Shown here: positions 34,961-44,150 of the stretch, piece by piece
How positions within the stretch are numbered: the stretch's first letter is position 1
Layout of the letters: each line of letters opens with the position of its first letter
Assembly: GCF_044763875.1 (NCBI RefSeq)
Contig: NZ_JBIWGZ010000009.1
Coordinates: 62,001 to 126,000, forward strand
Origin: Rummeliibacillus sp044763875
Lineage (GTDB): Bacteria > Bacillota > Bacilli > Bacillales_A > Planococcaceae
DNA: 64,000 bases
Reading direction: 5' to 3'
The notes under the pieces: model-generated
Seen by the model: only the letters and a program-made list of their open reading frames with translations
Databases searched by the model: none
Told to the model about the DNA's origin: nothing
Made by a program: the position numbers and the translations under genes

Positions 34961-35944
34961 ATGGATAATGTATTTGATTACGAAGATATTCAATTAATTC
35001 CCGCAAAATGTATTGTTAATAGTCGCTCTGAATGTGATACAAGCGTAATGCTTGGTGATCACAAATTTAGACTCCCTGTTGTTCCTGCAAATATGCAAAC
35101 AATTATAGATGAAAGTATTGCAATTAAATTAGCTGAAAATGGTTACTTCTATATTATGCACCGATTCAATCCAGAAAAACGTGCAGATTTTGTAAAAGAT
35201 ATGCAAAATCGTGGCTTAATTGCTTCGATTAGTGTCGGTGTAAAATCTGAAGAGTACACTTTTATCGAAGATTTAGCTAAATCAAATTTAACACCAGATT
35301 ATATTACAATTGATATTGCTCACGGCCATTCGAACGCCGTAATTAATATGATTCAACATATTAAGAGATTAATCCCAACCACTTTTGTCATTGCAGGGAA
35401 TGTTGGTACACCTGAGGCTGTACGTGAACTTGAAAATGCAGGCGCAGACGCTACAAAAGTTGGAATCGGACCTGGTAAAGTATGTATCACTAAAATTAAA
35501 ACCGGCTTTGGTACTGGTGGCTGGCAATTAGCTGCACTTCGCTGGTGTTCAAAAGCTGCAACAAAGCCAATTATTGCAGATGGTGGTATTCGTACAAATG
35601 GTGATATCGCAAAATCAGTTCGCTTCGGTGCAACAATGGTCATGGTTGGTTCACTATTTGCAGGGCATGAAGAATCCCCAGGTAAAACAATTGAAATCGA
35701 TGGTAAATTATATAAGGAATATTTTGGTTCTGCATCAGAATTCCAAAAAGGCGAAAAGAAAAACGTTGAAGGTAAAAAAATGCACGTCGAACATAAAGGG
35801 CATTTAAGAGATACTCTAATTGAGATGGAACAAGATCTTCAATCTTCTATTTCATATGCTGGTGGTACAAAACTTGATGCGATTCGTAACGTAGATTATG
35901 TAGTCGTGAAAAACTCTATTTTCAATGGAGATAAAGTGTACTAG
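34961..35944 (+). CDS. guaC: GMP reductase
   Basis: A 327-residue enzyme of the IMPDH/GMPR TIM-barrel family that converts GMP to IMP with NADPH in purine salvage. The catalytic Cys is in VGIGPGKVCITKIKTGFGTG near residue 170-190. Phosphate-binding loops include ADGGIRTNGDIAKSVRFGATMVMVGSLFAGHEE near 207-240. The length and absence of a CBS domain separate it from IMP dehydrogenase. TTAGGAG places the start at the ATG at 34961 rather than the GTG at 34952. It is monocistronic. Confidence 0.95.
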   Translation: MDNVFDYEDIQLIPAKCIVNSRSECDTSVMLGDHKFRLPVVPANMQTIIDESIAIKLAENGYFYIMHRFNPEKRADFVKDMQNRGLIASISVGVKSEEYTFIEDLAKSNLTPDYITIDIAHGHSNAVINMIQHIKRLIPTTFVIAGNVGTPEAVRELENAGADATKVGIGPGKVCITKIKTGFGTGGWQLAALRWCSKAATKPIIADGGIRTNGDIAKSVRFGATMVMVGSLFAGHEESPGKTIEIDGKLYKEYFGSASEFQKGEKKNVEGKKMHVEHKGHLRDTLIEMEQDLQSSISYAGGTKLDAIRNVDYVVVKNSIFNGDKVY

Positions 35945-35968
35945 GAAACACCATTTCATACCTATTAG

Positions 35969-36009
35969 AGCTACATCGTCAATTATTACAATTGGAGGTG
36001 TAGCTTTTT
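35969..36009 (+). terminator. Terminator of guaC
   Basis: AGCTACATC (35969-35977) pairs with GGTGTAGCT (35997-36005), with an inner CAATT/AATTG stem, followed by TTTTT. Confidence 0.88.
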
Positions 36010-36257
36010 GTTATCTGAATATTACAAACTATCATACTAATCTTGATATAATTTTATCTTTTTTTCCACCATTTTGATTATTTATAATTAAATTTATCTA
36101 ATATGTGGTAAAATTGAATCATGCATCTCAATCATTTGAATCATTAAATATTACTATAAATTATATATGTTAAAACCGATAATTAGTGTATAGACATGAT
36201 TAAAAAAAAGGCAGAGAAATACTAAAACTAATCAACGGCGTAGCGAGGTATCTTTAA

Positions 36258-38219
36258 TTGAAAAAATTTCTAAAATTGAATCTCCGTACAAAATTATTCA
36301 GTGCATTCTTACTAATTTTAGTGATTCCTTCTATTATTCTTGGGGTAATTTCATATAATAGTACAAAAAAACAAATTGAATTCGAACAGGTTAATAGCGC
36401 AAAATCAATGGTTGGTCTATTAAATTCAAATATTACAGATACAATCCAGCCCAAAACTCATGATGTAGGGTATTTATCTAAGAAGGTCACATCATCATTA
36501 TTAGATGCGTCAAAGAATTCAGACCTCCGAAAAGTATTAGATCAATATGTCAATGAACATCCTGAAGCTTCAATGGCTTATGTAGGTACAGCTAAAGGGA
36601 AAATGATTCGTATGCCATATTTCGAGTATCCAAAGGATTATGATCCACGCGAGCGCCCATGGTATAAAGAAGCGCTTCAAAGTAATGGTGATGTTGCAAT
36701 TACCGAGCCTTATATTTCCTCTACAAATGGTAATTTAGTAATTACCATTTCAAAGAAACTTGCAGACGGGTCTGGAGTAGCTGGTATTGATATTGCTATT
36801 GATAAATTAAAGGAAGTTGCCAATAAAGTTAAAATTGGTGAATTAGGCTATGTTTCATTAGTTGATAATAATGGAAACTATATTTCACATCCTCATATTA
36901 AGAGTGGAAAGGTTGCAAACGAATCATACATCAAACAAGTTTTATCTAATTCATCTGGTCAAACAGATTACAAAGGTCAAAAAATACTCTATCAGACTAA
37001 TAATACAACTGGTTGGAAAATAGTTGGTACAACATTTAAATCTGAAGCAACAAAAGATGCTGCAGCGACATTAAATATTGAACTAATTGTAGAAATCATT
37101 TTCATCGTTATTGGTAGCATTTTAATCCTATTCATTGTTCGTTCCATTATAAAGCCAATCGACAAATTAAAAGCAAGTGCACATCGATTGGGAGCTGGTG
37201 ACTTAACAGAGGAAATTGCTATTCATTCAAATGATGAGATTGGGGAACTTGCTAAATCATTTAACACGATGAAAAACAATCTTTCTTCTTTAATTCAAAA
37301 AGTAAATAGCAGTACGTCACTCGTTCGTTCTTCATCTGAAGAATTATCTGCAAGCTCTAGCCAAAACATTGCTGCAGCACAGCAAATTGCAGCTGCAATG
37401 CAACAAGTGACAATAAATACCGAACAACAAACTAATAATATCGAACAAAATGCAACTTCCGTAGAGGAAATTGCAAAAGGTATCACAGTTATAGCAGATG
37501 AAGCTTCTGAAGTATCTTCTCTATCTGTTCATGCAACCAAACAAGCTGAAGACGGCGAACAATTCATTAAACATACAGTATCTCAAATGGATTCAATCCA
37601 TCAATTTGTGACAACATCTGATGCCAAAATCAAGTCTTTGTATGATCGCACAAAAGAAATTGGGGCAATTTTAGATATCATTGGCGATATTGCAGGTCAA
37701 ACAAATTTACTGGCTCTTAATGCATCGATTGAGGCTGCTCGTGCTGGCGAACACGGGAAAGGATTTTCTGTTGTAGCAGATGAAGTACGGAAACTTGCCG
37801 AAAGTTCCCAAGAATCAGCTGCGAAGATTGCCTCACTAATTACTGCAGTTCAACAGGATTCTGGAGAAGCTGTACAAACGATGATTCAAACATTAGAAAA
37901 TGTAGAGGAAGGTATTACCATTTCGCAAAATACAGCTGCAAAATTTAAAGCGATTATTTCGAGCATGCGTGACATTACACCAAAAATCGAGAATGTTTCT
38001 GCGACATCTCAACAGATATCCGCATCCATCCAAGAAATGGCATCTACTGCACATACGTTAAATGACCATGCCAGAGATAATGCCGCAGCTTCCGAAGAAG
38101 TATCTGCTTCTACAGAAGAAACACTATCCTCAATGGAGGCTATGGAAGCATCTGCCGCACAATTACTGAACATGTCTGAAGAATTGCAAGATGTTGTTCA
38201 ACAATTTAAAACGAAATAA
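36258..38219 (+). CDS. Methyl-accepting chemotaxis protein with dCache sensor
   Basis: A 653-residue transmembrane chemoreceptor. Helix 1 lies at about residues 12-32, then a double-Cache sensor (about 35-270; YDPRERPWYKEALQ is the typical Cache motif). Helix 2 lies at about 275-297, HAMP at about 298-350, and a signalling domain at about 370-650 with the conserved tip GQTNLLALNASIEAARAGEH. It starts at TTG 36258 with GAGG upstream. Such sensors usually bind amino acids or organic acids and signal to CheA/CheW; no other chemotaxis gene is nearby. Confidence 0.94.
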   Translation: MKKFLKLNLRTKLFSAFLLILVIPSIILGVISYNSTKKQIEFEQVNSAKSMVGLLNSNITDTIQPKTHDVGYLSKKVTSSLLDASKNSDLRKVLDQYVNEHPEASMAYVGTAKGKMIRMPYFEYPKDYDPRERPWYKEALQSNGDVAITEPYISSTNGNLVITISKKLADGSGVAGIDIAIDKLKEVANKVKIGELGYVSLVDNNGNYISHPHIKSGKVANESYIKQVLSNSSGQTDYKGQKILYQTNNTTGWKIVGTTFKSEATKDAAATLNIELIVEIIFIVIGSILILFIVRSIIKPIDKLKASAHRLGAGDLTEEIAIHSNDEIGELAKSFNTMKNNLSSLIQKVNSSTSLVRSSSEELSASSSQNIAAAQQIAAAMQQVTINTEQQTNNIEQNATSVEEIAKGITVIADEASEVSSLSVHATKQAEDGEQFIKHTVSQMDSIHQFVTTSDAKIKSLYDRTKEIGAILDIIGDIAGQTNLLALNASIEAARAGEHGKGFSVVADEVRKLAESSQESAAKIASLITAVQQDSGEAVQTMIQTLENVEEGITISQNTAAKFKAIISSMRDITPKIENVSATSQQISASIQEMASTAHTLNDHARDNAAASEEVSASTEETLSSMEAMEASAAQLLNMSEELQDVVQQFKTK

Positions 38220-38228
38220 TAAAAAAAC

Positions 38229-38270
38229 AGCTCTAAGTATAGTTTTACAAACTATACCAGAGCTTTTTTT
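38229..38270 (+). terminator. Terminator of the chemoreceptor gene
   Basis: AGCTCT-AAG-TATAGTTT pairs with AAACTATA-CC-AGAGCT (38229-38264), followed by seven T. Confidence 0.9.
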
Positions 38271-38364
38271 CTTTAACGTATATTTGGAGTAACTAAAATC
38301 GCCTCTATTATAATAAATGCTTATTAGTTTATAGAAAAACAGTTACATCCTTCAATTATTTTAT

Positions 38365-38799
38365 TTATTCTGGTTGAAAAACTGTTCCATCGTCTAAATT
38401 AAACTGCCATTCCACTCCAAAACGATCTCTTACACTTCCATAGCATGGACTCCAAAATGTCTTTTGTAACTCCATCATTACTTCTCCTCCATCCTGCAAT
38501 ACATTGAATGATGATCGAATATAAGCTTCATCATCGCTTACCACTGCTAATGTGATGTTATTTCCAACTGTATATGGATTTCCTGGAAATGTATCAGAGA
38601 ACATAATATCACTGCCACTAACTTTAATATTGGCATGCATAACTAAATCTTTTGCTTCCTCTGGTAATTGAGAATTTGGATCATTGTCAGCATCACCAAA
38701 TGTCATAATTTGAGGCTTTTCTGTTTGAAAAGCTTTACCATAAAACTCCACCGCTTCACGAGCATTCCCGTTAAAAATTAAATATGCATTTACTGTCAT
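38365..38799 (-). CDS. VOC-family protein, PhnB-like
   Basis: A 144-residue glyoxalase/bleomycin-resistance fold protein of the PhnB (3-demethylubiquinone methyltransferase-like) group. Typical elements are AYLIFNGNAREAVEFYGKAF at the start, MHANIKVSGSDIMFSDTFPG in the middle and PCYGSVRDRFGVEWQFNL at the end. It probably binds a metal or small ligand; the actual reaction is unknown. It is followed upstream by another VOC gene on the same strand, 45 bp away. Confidence 0.88.
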   Translation of the reverse strand: MTVNAYLIFNGNAREAVEFYGKAFQTEKPQIMTFGDADNDPNSQLPEEAKDLVMHANIKVSGSDIMFSDTFPGNPYTVGNNITLAVVSDDEAYIRSSFNVLQDGGEVMMELQKTFWSPCYGSVRDRFGVEWQFNLDDGTVFQPE

Positions 38800-38844
38800 T
38801 GATTACACTCCTTCTATTAATAAAGTAAATATTTATATCCACTT

Positions 38845-39222
38845 TTATTTTTTCTCCATCACTGCAAAATAATTATTTTCATCATCCGCAAAGTTGAACA
38901 CTTTTCCACTAGGTATCTCTACTAAATCCCCTACTGTAATTTCTTTTGCTTTAAATTCTTCATATAAACTTTCTACGTCATCTGTAAAAAACATTAAAGA
39001 AGGTGTTCCTAAGTTTAGGTTTGGCTCCATTTGAGCAACCAGTTGCTTATTTTGCAAAACAAAAGATGTCTCAGCATCGCTTGTTGGTGCAATCTCAATC
39101 ATTCGAAATTGCCCATTATTCTCTTCAGAACGAACCGTAAATCCTACTTTCTCTGTCCAAAAACTTTTTGCTGCATCCTGATTGTCTACATAAATCATGA
39201 CTTGTCCTAATTGCTGTATCAT
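38845..39222 (-). CDS. VOC-family protein
   Basis: A 125-residue single-domain VOC protein: QLGQVMIYVDNQDAAKSFWT at the start, then GFTVRSEENNGQFRMIEIAP and a terminal NFADDENNYFAVMEKK strand with a conserved Glu. The frame extends upstream, but AGGAGG is 9 nt before the ATG at 39222; the ATG at 39228 is too close. It probably belongs to the glyoxalase-like proteins of unknown substrate and is paired with the PhnB-like gene downstream. Confidence 0.85.
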   Translation of the reverse strand: MIQQLGQVMIYVDNQDAAKSFWTEKVGFTVRSEENNGQFRMIEIAPTSDAETSFVLQNKQLVAQMEPNLNLGTPSLMFFTDDVESLYEEFKAKEITVGDLVEIPSGKVFNFADDENNYFAVMEKK

Positions 39223-39332
39223 TTGCATTTTCCTCCTGAATGTGTACTTAATTTCTATTAAAGATAATGCATATGAATAATTTCGATCTCTTTCATATAA
39301 ATTCCTTCCTAGCATAGATTTATATAAAAAAG

Positions 39333-40403
39333 GTGGGATTCTTTATTAATAATGATTTGCAATTTATTCGGTATTTTTTGCCTCCAACCGCTTCCATCTT
39401 AGAATTACCACAAAAAGGAGCTCTTATTCAACATGTTGATGTAGATGGCGATTTTGTAGAGGAATTAGTCAGTGCATACATCTATCAAGGCGATACCTTT
39501 CTTCTTTTGCTCAAACAAGTAAATTTTCAATGGCAGCCTCTCGTTCATCTGAAAATAGACGAGCATACAATTGCTGGGCTACATGCGATAAAACTTGATC
39601 ATCGCACAAAAAAAGCATTAGTAATTGAATGGAAAACAAAACAATTACCATCATACTTAGATTATTTGCAGTGGACTCCTAATGGCTTTGAACGACTCCC
39701 TGTAGACTCCCCTCAAATTGTCATTACAAAAAGTTATGGTGACGTTACTGGAGATGGTACCATCGATACTATTTATCTTACGGGTACCAAACAAATGGAT
39801 AGTCCCTATTGGCAGAATATCACTCTTGTTATATTCTACCATTCAAAAAACACCTATGAAAAAATACCTCTTAAAGATAACAGCGGATATAACCCCACCA
39901 TTTTTCTTGGAGATTTCACAGGTAATCACATTAAAGACATATTCATTACTATTGATACAGGTGGAAGTGGCGGCATCATATATACCGATATTTATTCTTA
40001 CTTAAATAGGAGAATGACCCTGATTTTCAATGGTGATGCCTACCAGCAACAGTCAAAATACTCCGTGGATTATGAGAATTTTTATAAGGTACGCGTAACT
40101 AGCTTAGCACCTAAAAAGCGATATCTCTTGGATATACGCTATAAGGGAAAGGAATACTTATCCGAAATTTATAATCTAGATGGTACATTAAAAGCTCCTC
40201 TTGAAGGGTGGGTTGATCCATTAGGAGGCCTTTATCCAATCGATTTTGATCGTGATGGCACGTATGAACTTCTAGCGTTTCAAAAAATATCCGGAAGATA
40301 TCATGCAGACGGCTTAGGTTATGTACAGAATGTATTGCAATGGAATGGTAAACAATTTGTAACTGAACGACAAAACATTTCAATTGAAGGAAAGGACTTA
40401 TAA
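39333..40403 (+). CDS. VCBS/FG-GAP repeat-like protein of unknown function
   Basis: A 356-residue protein containing calcium-loop-like DxDxDG repeats of the VCBS/FG-GAP type: HVDVDGDFVEELVS near residue 34, GDVTGDGTIDTIYL near 136, GDFTGNHIKDIF near 190 and DFDRDGTYELLA near 307. These suggest a beta-propeller. There is no signal peptide, which is odd for this fold. The start is uncertain: GTG 39333 overlaps the only Shine-Dalgarno-like sequence (AAAGGTGG), and a later non-ATG start would fit the spacing better. Bacillales have such proteins of unknown role. Confidence 0.75.
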   Translation: MGFFINNDLQFIRYFLPPTASILELPQKGALIQHVDVDGDFVEELVSAYIYQGDTFLLLLKQVNFQWQPLVHLKIDEHTIAGLHAIKLDHRTKKALVIEWKTKQLPSYLDYLQWTPNGFERLPVDSPQIVITKSYGDVTGDGTIDTIYLTGTKQMDSPYWQNITLVIFYHSKNTYEKIPLKDNSGYNPTIFLGDFTGNHIKDIFITIDTGGSGGIIYTDIYSYLNRRMTLIFNGDAYQQQSKYSVDYENFYKVRVTSLAPKKRYLLDIRYKGKEYLSEIYNLDGTLKAPLEGWVDPLGGLYPIDFDRDGTYELLAFQKISGRYHADGLGYVQNVLQWNGKQFVTERQNISIEGKDL

Positions 40404-40476
40404 GAGATATCTAGTTATATACGTGTTCCGCTTTCAATAATAGACTATCGAATTTTTATCCAAAGGTCAGTAAACT

Positions 40477-40540
40477 AAGACACAATAGCTATTCCTTTTA
40501 AACAGCAACAAGCCAATTGAACAGCGCCTAATAATAAAAA
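40477..40540. repeat. Dispersed intergenic repeat, copy 2
   Basis: This copy of the repeat at 19960-20014 contains AAGACACAATAGCTATTCC and GAACAGCGCCTAATAATAAA. Like copy 1 it abuts the terminator of a minus-strand gene. Confidence 0.6.
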
Positions 40541-40571
40541 ACCATCTAGCTCAGCCGAGTTAGTGGTTTTT
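40537..40571 (-). terminator. Terminator of the 123-residue unknown gene
   Basis: AAAAACCA-T-CTA-G-CTC pairs with GAG-T-TAG-TGGTTTTT (40537-40571). The T run is reached on either strand. It is 37 bp past the minus-strand stop. Confidence 0.75.
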
Positions 40572-40608
40572 ATTCTATTAAAAATAATTTATTTGTCGAA
40601 AGTGAAGA

Positions 40609-40980
40609 TTACTTTACGTTTTTTAATGCAAAGTGTTGATGTTCGTATTGATGAAAGTTTAGAGCAATCTCTAGGTAATTATCTTGTGTACCTGGTAATT
40701 CTAATCCTTGATTGATAAGACCTTTCCACAACATTGCATCTAATGCATAAGGAGTTTCATGTTGGAGAATTTCTACAAGGTTTTTAGATATAGCAACTTG
40801 ATACGTTTTCTCGCTATTTTGCACACATAGTGCATATGTTCTCCAAGTTTCAACTGTTACTTTATAATCTACATGCCATTCTTGTAACTGACTTTCAATA
40901 TCCTTTGCCACACGTTTAAAAAACTTTCTTGTTGCAAAATTATTCGCCATCGTGGATCTAAAAAAAGCATTTGTATTCAT
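40609..40980 (-). CDS. Conserved hypothetical protein, 123 residues
   Basis: A soluble protein with no signal peptide or recognised domain. It begins MNTNAFFRSTMANNFATRKF and continues with a mixed alpha/beta sequence (VDYKVTVETWRTYALCVQ). AAAGGAGAG fixes the ATG at 40980; the longer frame from 41004 is not supported. It appears monocistronic with its own terminator. No function can be assigned. Confidence 0.7.
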   Translation of the reverse strand: MNTNAFFRSTMANNFATRKFFKRVAKDIESQLQEWHVDYKVTVETWRTYALCVQNSEKTYQVAISKNLVEILQHETPYALDAMLWKGLINQGLELPGTQDNYLEIALNFHQYEHQHFALKNVK

Positions 40981-41195
40981 CTCAATCTCTCCTTTGCATT
41001 TCATTACCTAGTTTTCTTATAGGTATTATATTAAATGGTTTAGCGGATGTAAACTAATATCTTAAAAATTGTATTGAAAAGCTGAATGGCGAAAATTTCT
41101 CCTATAATACCCTTTCATATTTTAATGTTCTTTAGCATAAAAATTTGGTACAGGGTATCTACAGTTAACATTTAATTTTACCCTAAATAAAGTAG

Positions 41196-41360
41196 AGAGA
41201 AATTTTTGAGTACAAGCAATTATTTAAACTAAATAAAATAGAACAGGAGAGAAAAATTGCAGAAGATGCTGCCAAGGAACAAGCCATTAAGTTTGATACT
41301 GAGAAAAAGGCAAAAGCAAATGCTGAGGCAAAAAAGGCCTCATCTAAGAAAGCCGTTTAA
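41196..41360 (+). pseudogene. Fragment of a Lys/Ala/Glu-rich helical protein
   Basis: An open stretch of 54 codons with no ATG, GTG or TTG start in a good context ends in KANAEAKKASSKKAV and TAA. It contains QERKIAEDAAKEQAIKFDTE, a highly charged helical sequence like the C-terminal tail of a coiled-coil or chaperone-like protein. It is probably what remains of a longer gene. The rest of 40981-41580 shows nothing recognisable. Confidence 0.35.
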
Positions 41361-41578
41361 GAAAAGGCAAAAAAAGGTTGTAGAGCAGGAATCTCTTATA
41401 ACCAACTAGCCAATATTTCAGATCAATATTTGAATAGCATTCCAATGTAGGCATCATGATTAGCAAACCAATAACAACATTAAATATGCATTTCACAGTA
41501 AAAAAGTGCAAAAAATTAATATAAATGGTGTATGATAAGAAGATGCATGATACTATCAAATCACCAATTTTAATCGCT

Positions 41579-41617
41579 AAAAAAACCGTACTTTTTAAAA
41601 TGAGTACGGTTTTTTTC
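41579..41617. terminator. Bidirectional terminator without an obvious gene
   Basis: ACCGTACT (41585-41592) pairs with AGTACGGT (41603-41610), flanked by six A and seven T. No intact gene leads into it from the plus strand, so it may have served the lost gene at 41196-41360. Confidence 0.7.
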
Positions 41618-41666
41618 TATATAAATAGATGCATTTTTTTAATCAAGTTTAATATGGCCATCTTTG

Positions 41667-41701
41667 TTGGAGTGGAATTAGCGAAGACTCCTGCGGGAAT
41701 A
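41667..41701. repeat. Truncated copy of a Bacillaceae interspersed repeat
   Basis: TTGGAGTGGAATTAGCGAAG is followed by ACTCCTGCGGGAAT. The segment GACTCCTGCGGGA after a TGGAG-GGAA lead is the hallmark of a repeat scattered through Bacillaceae/Planococcaceae genomes. The second, complementary half of the element is missing here. Confidence 0.5.
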
Positions 41702-41727
41702 CGATGAAATCCTATTCTCCGATACAT

Positions 41728-42153
41728 TTACCCCAAAAATTTACTTTCCATTTCATCAAGGAATGCTTTGGACAACAATTCAAAATCCTCAACAGTTAAT
41801 TTAATTTCATCACCGATTTCAATTTTTAAAACCGATTTCTCCGGTTTATATTTAATTGATTTCTCCGCTGTTAGCTTATTTTCATGTTCCATAATTGAAT
41901 TACAAAGCATCCTTACTTCGTTTAATGGATTTCCATCTTTCTTTTCTATTGTTCTACTTCTATGGCAGAAGTAATGGTCTAGAGCTAAAACCATGTGATT
42001 GAAAAAATGCGGTTCGAATACTTCAAATGCTGTGTTTAGTTGTTCATTATTTGCCCTAGCTTCAACCAAGCTCTTGTATGCTGAAAGCTGTTGATCAATT
42101 TTTGATCGGCATTCATCAATATATTCTTTAGGATAAGTATTCATAGAAAGCAT
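41728..42153 (-). CDS. Conserved hypothetical protein, 141 residues
   Basis: A soluble, mostly helical protein: YPKEYIDECRSKIDQQLSAY at the start, then FEVFEPHFFNHMVLALDHYF, DGNPLNEVRMLCNSIM and KYKPEKSVLKIEIGDEIKLT. I recall close relatives with the same FEPxFFNxMVLxLDxYFxHR and GNPLNEVRxLC blocks in Actinobacteria, which would suggest a widely transferred family, but its function is unknown. GGAGGG lies 10 nt before the ATG at 42153. It stands alone. Confidence 0.75.
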   Translation of the reverse strand: MLSMNTYPKEYIDECRSKIDQQLSAYKSLVEARANNEQLNTAFEVFEPHFFNHMVLALDHYFCHRSRTIEKKDGNPLNEVRMLCNSIMEHENKLTAEKSIKYKPEKSVLKIEIGDEIKLTVEDFELLSKAFLDEMESKFLG

Positions 42154-42426
42154 ATATCATGTTCCCTCCAATTTAACATTTAGATTCGATAGTAATCTTA
42201 CCATATTTTATAAATACTAACCTTTAACCATATCCTCTTATTCATATTGACTAGTCAAACGAAATTTTTGAAATCTGGGTATAATGCCAAGCCGAGATTT
42301 ATTGAATTTACATATAAATACCGTAAGGAAAATTAGAGCATCTTGGAAGAGGTGAAACGTAAATAGTCATCAATAGCAACACATTACTAATACAAAAAAT
42401 CAAGCCGGAAAGGAGGTCAGAATTAT

Positions 42427-43767
42427 ATGGGACCAACGGCTTGGATAACCATTATTACTTTTCTGGTTACACTCGTACTTATTCTTTGGAGACCTAAAGG
42501 TATTAATGAAGCTATTCCTGCTTCTGTTGGCGCAATTATTGTATTACTCAGCGGAAGCGTGTCACTTTCTGAACTCGGGATCATTTCAGAAACCATAAGT
42601 GGTGCAGCAATTACCATTATGGCAACAATCGTTATGGCAATAGTTTTAGAAAGTTTTGGCTTCTTTAACTGGGTTGCAGAAAAATTAGCAGAAAAAGCTC
42701 AAGGATCAAGTATCCGCCTATTCTGGTATGTAAATCTTTTATGTTTTCTTATGACGCTCTTTTTCAATAACGACGGTAGTATTTTAATCACAACACCTAT
42801 TTTAGTTATGTTATTAAACAATATGGGCTTAAAGAATCATGAAAAAATTCCATATCTACTATCTGGAGGTTTAATCGCAACTGCCTCAAGTGCTCCAATC
42901 GGTGTAAGTAATATTGTAAATTTGATTGCTCTAAAAATTGTGCATATGAGTTTAATTTCACACACAGCAATGATGTTCGTTCCTGCAACACTGGGTTTAA
43001 TCTTATTGGTTGTTCTTCTCTTCTTAAGACTTAAAAAGGATTTACCAAAAAGTGTCCCTACTAAAGTTACTGGATTATCACTTCCTAATTACCATCCTCT
43101 CAAGCAAAGTTCTATGTATGCTTCAGGGAATGACCGTACAAAATTTATGCGTAACATCCTACTATTCGTCTTTGCAGTACGTCTTAGCCTATTTGCCGCT
43201 TCTTTTTTTGCTATTCCTGTTTCCGTTATGGCTGTTGTAGGTTCGCTCGTTCTTTTAGGTTGGAGATGGGCTTACCTAAAAATACCGCCAAGTGACATGT
43301 TGAAAAAAACCCCATGGTATATCATCATTTTTGCGTTTAGTATGTATATCATCATATACGGACTCAACAACATCGGATTAACTGAGTGGTTGATTGGATT
43401 TATGCGCCCAATGGTTACTGGAAGTTTACTTCATACAAGCGTGTTAATGGGGGTACTACTCACTATCCTCTCTAACATATTCAATAATCACCCAGCTCTT
43501 ATGGTTGGGACATTGACCTTAACGAATATGAACCTAGATCCACTATCCTTAAAGGTTGCCTATTTGGCTAATGTTATTGGAAGTGACGTCGGCTCACTTT
43601 TACTTCCAATGGGTACACTAGCTACACTAATGTGGATGCACATTGTGAAGAAGGGAAATATAAAAATCACTTGGTGGAAATATATTAAAATTACTCTGGT
43701 TGTTATCCCGCCTACAGTGTTATTTACACTGGTGATTTTGTATTACTGGGTTACTTGGATTTTCTAA
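42427..43767 (+). CDS. ArsB/NhaD-type membrane permease (YdfA-like)
   Basis: A 446-residue ion-transporter-superfamily permease with about ten to eleven helices. Characteristic are RPKGINEAIPASVGAIIVLL near residue 22, the FFNNDGSILITTPILV re-entrant region near 111-126 and a matching FNNHPALMVGTLTL near 355-369. The family exports arsenite/antimonite or exchanges ions. No arsR, arsC or regulator is adjacent, so arsenic transport is only a family-based guess. AAGGAGG precedes the ATG; TATAAT at 42280 is a possible -10 element. Confidence 0.88.
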   Translation: MGPTAWITIITFLVTLVLILWRPKGINEAIPASVGAIIVLLSGSVSLSELGIISETISGAAITIMATIVMAIVLESFGFFNWVAEKLAEKAQGSSIRLFWYVNLLCFLMTLFFNNDGSILITTPILVMLLNNMGLKNHEKIPYLLSGGLIATASSAPIGVSNIVNLIALKIVHMSLISHTAMMFVPATLGLILLVVLLFLRLKKDLPKSVPTKVTGLSLPNYHPLKQSSMYASGNDRTKFMRNILLFVFAVRLSLFAASFFAIPVSVMAVVGSLVLLGWRWAYLKIPPSDMLKKTPWYIIIFAFSMYIIIYGLNNIGLTEWLIGFMRPMVTGSLLHTSVLMGVLLTILSNIFNNHPALMVGTLTLTNMNLDPLSLKVAYLANVIGSDVGSLLLPMGTLATLMWMHIVKKGNIKITWWKYIKITLVVIPPTVLFTLVILYYWVTWIF

Positions 43768-43911
43768 TAAATTACTTATCTAAATTAATAAAGCACTTGG
43801 AAACCGATATTATGTAAAGCATGAAGACCGATAAATTTTTGGTACCTCACTAATCTCTTCTAAGAATTTTTAGACCACGCAGGGGAATTCTATTCTTTTA
43901 ACTTAGACCTG

Positions 43912-44022
43912 TTAGCATAATTCGGAAATATTTAGACCATTGATTAAAATCCTACCGTTAACCTTGCTTATCCCTTTGGATAAACATAATGCCCCGTTAG
44001 TAATGTATTCAATGATACTCAT
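43912..44022 (-). CDS. Possible small protein, 36 residues
   Basis: AGGAG lies 5 nt before an ATG that opens MSIIEYITNGALCLSKGISK, continues VNGRILINGLNISELC and stops. The ribosome-binding site is good, but no family is recognised. It could be a true small protein or the surviving N-terminus of a lost gene. Confidence 0.3.
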   Translation of the reverse strand: MSIIEYITNGALCLSKGISKVNGRILINGLNISELC

Positions 44023-44040
44023 TAATTCTCCTATCCTCAT

Positions 44041-44081
44041 TTTCTACTTAAACGAAGTTGCGTGGTAAGTTTAAGTAGAAA
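44041..44081. repeat. Perfect 13-bp-arm inverted repeat
   Basis: TTTCTACTTAAAC (44041-44053) and its exact complement GTTTAAGTAGAAA (44069-44081) flank a 15-nt loop. No T run follows. It lies just upstream of the small frame at 43912-44022 and downstream of the diguanylate cyclase gene. Confidence 0.5.
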
Positions 44082-44150
44082 CCTTCAAGAACAACTCAAA
44101 TAAATATTCTAAATATCAATTAACCAAAAGACTTTTAATGTATGACATAA

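Noticed and set aside
41344..41559. A 71-residue hydrophobic minus-strand frame
   Set aside because: No ribosome-binding site and it overlaps a more plausible plus-strand coding remnant; hydrophobicity is expected from AT-rich DNA.
42250..42426. Possible riboswitch before the ArsB-like permease
   Set aside because: No known aptamer consensus could be matched; only a TATAAT and a good ribosome-binding site are visible.
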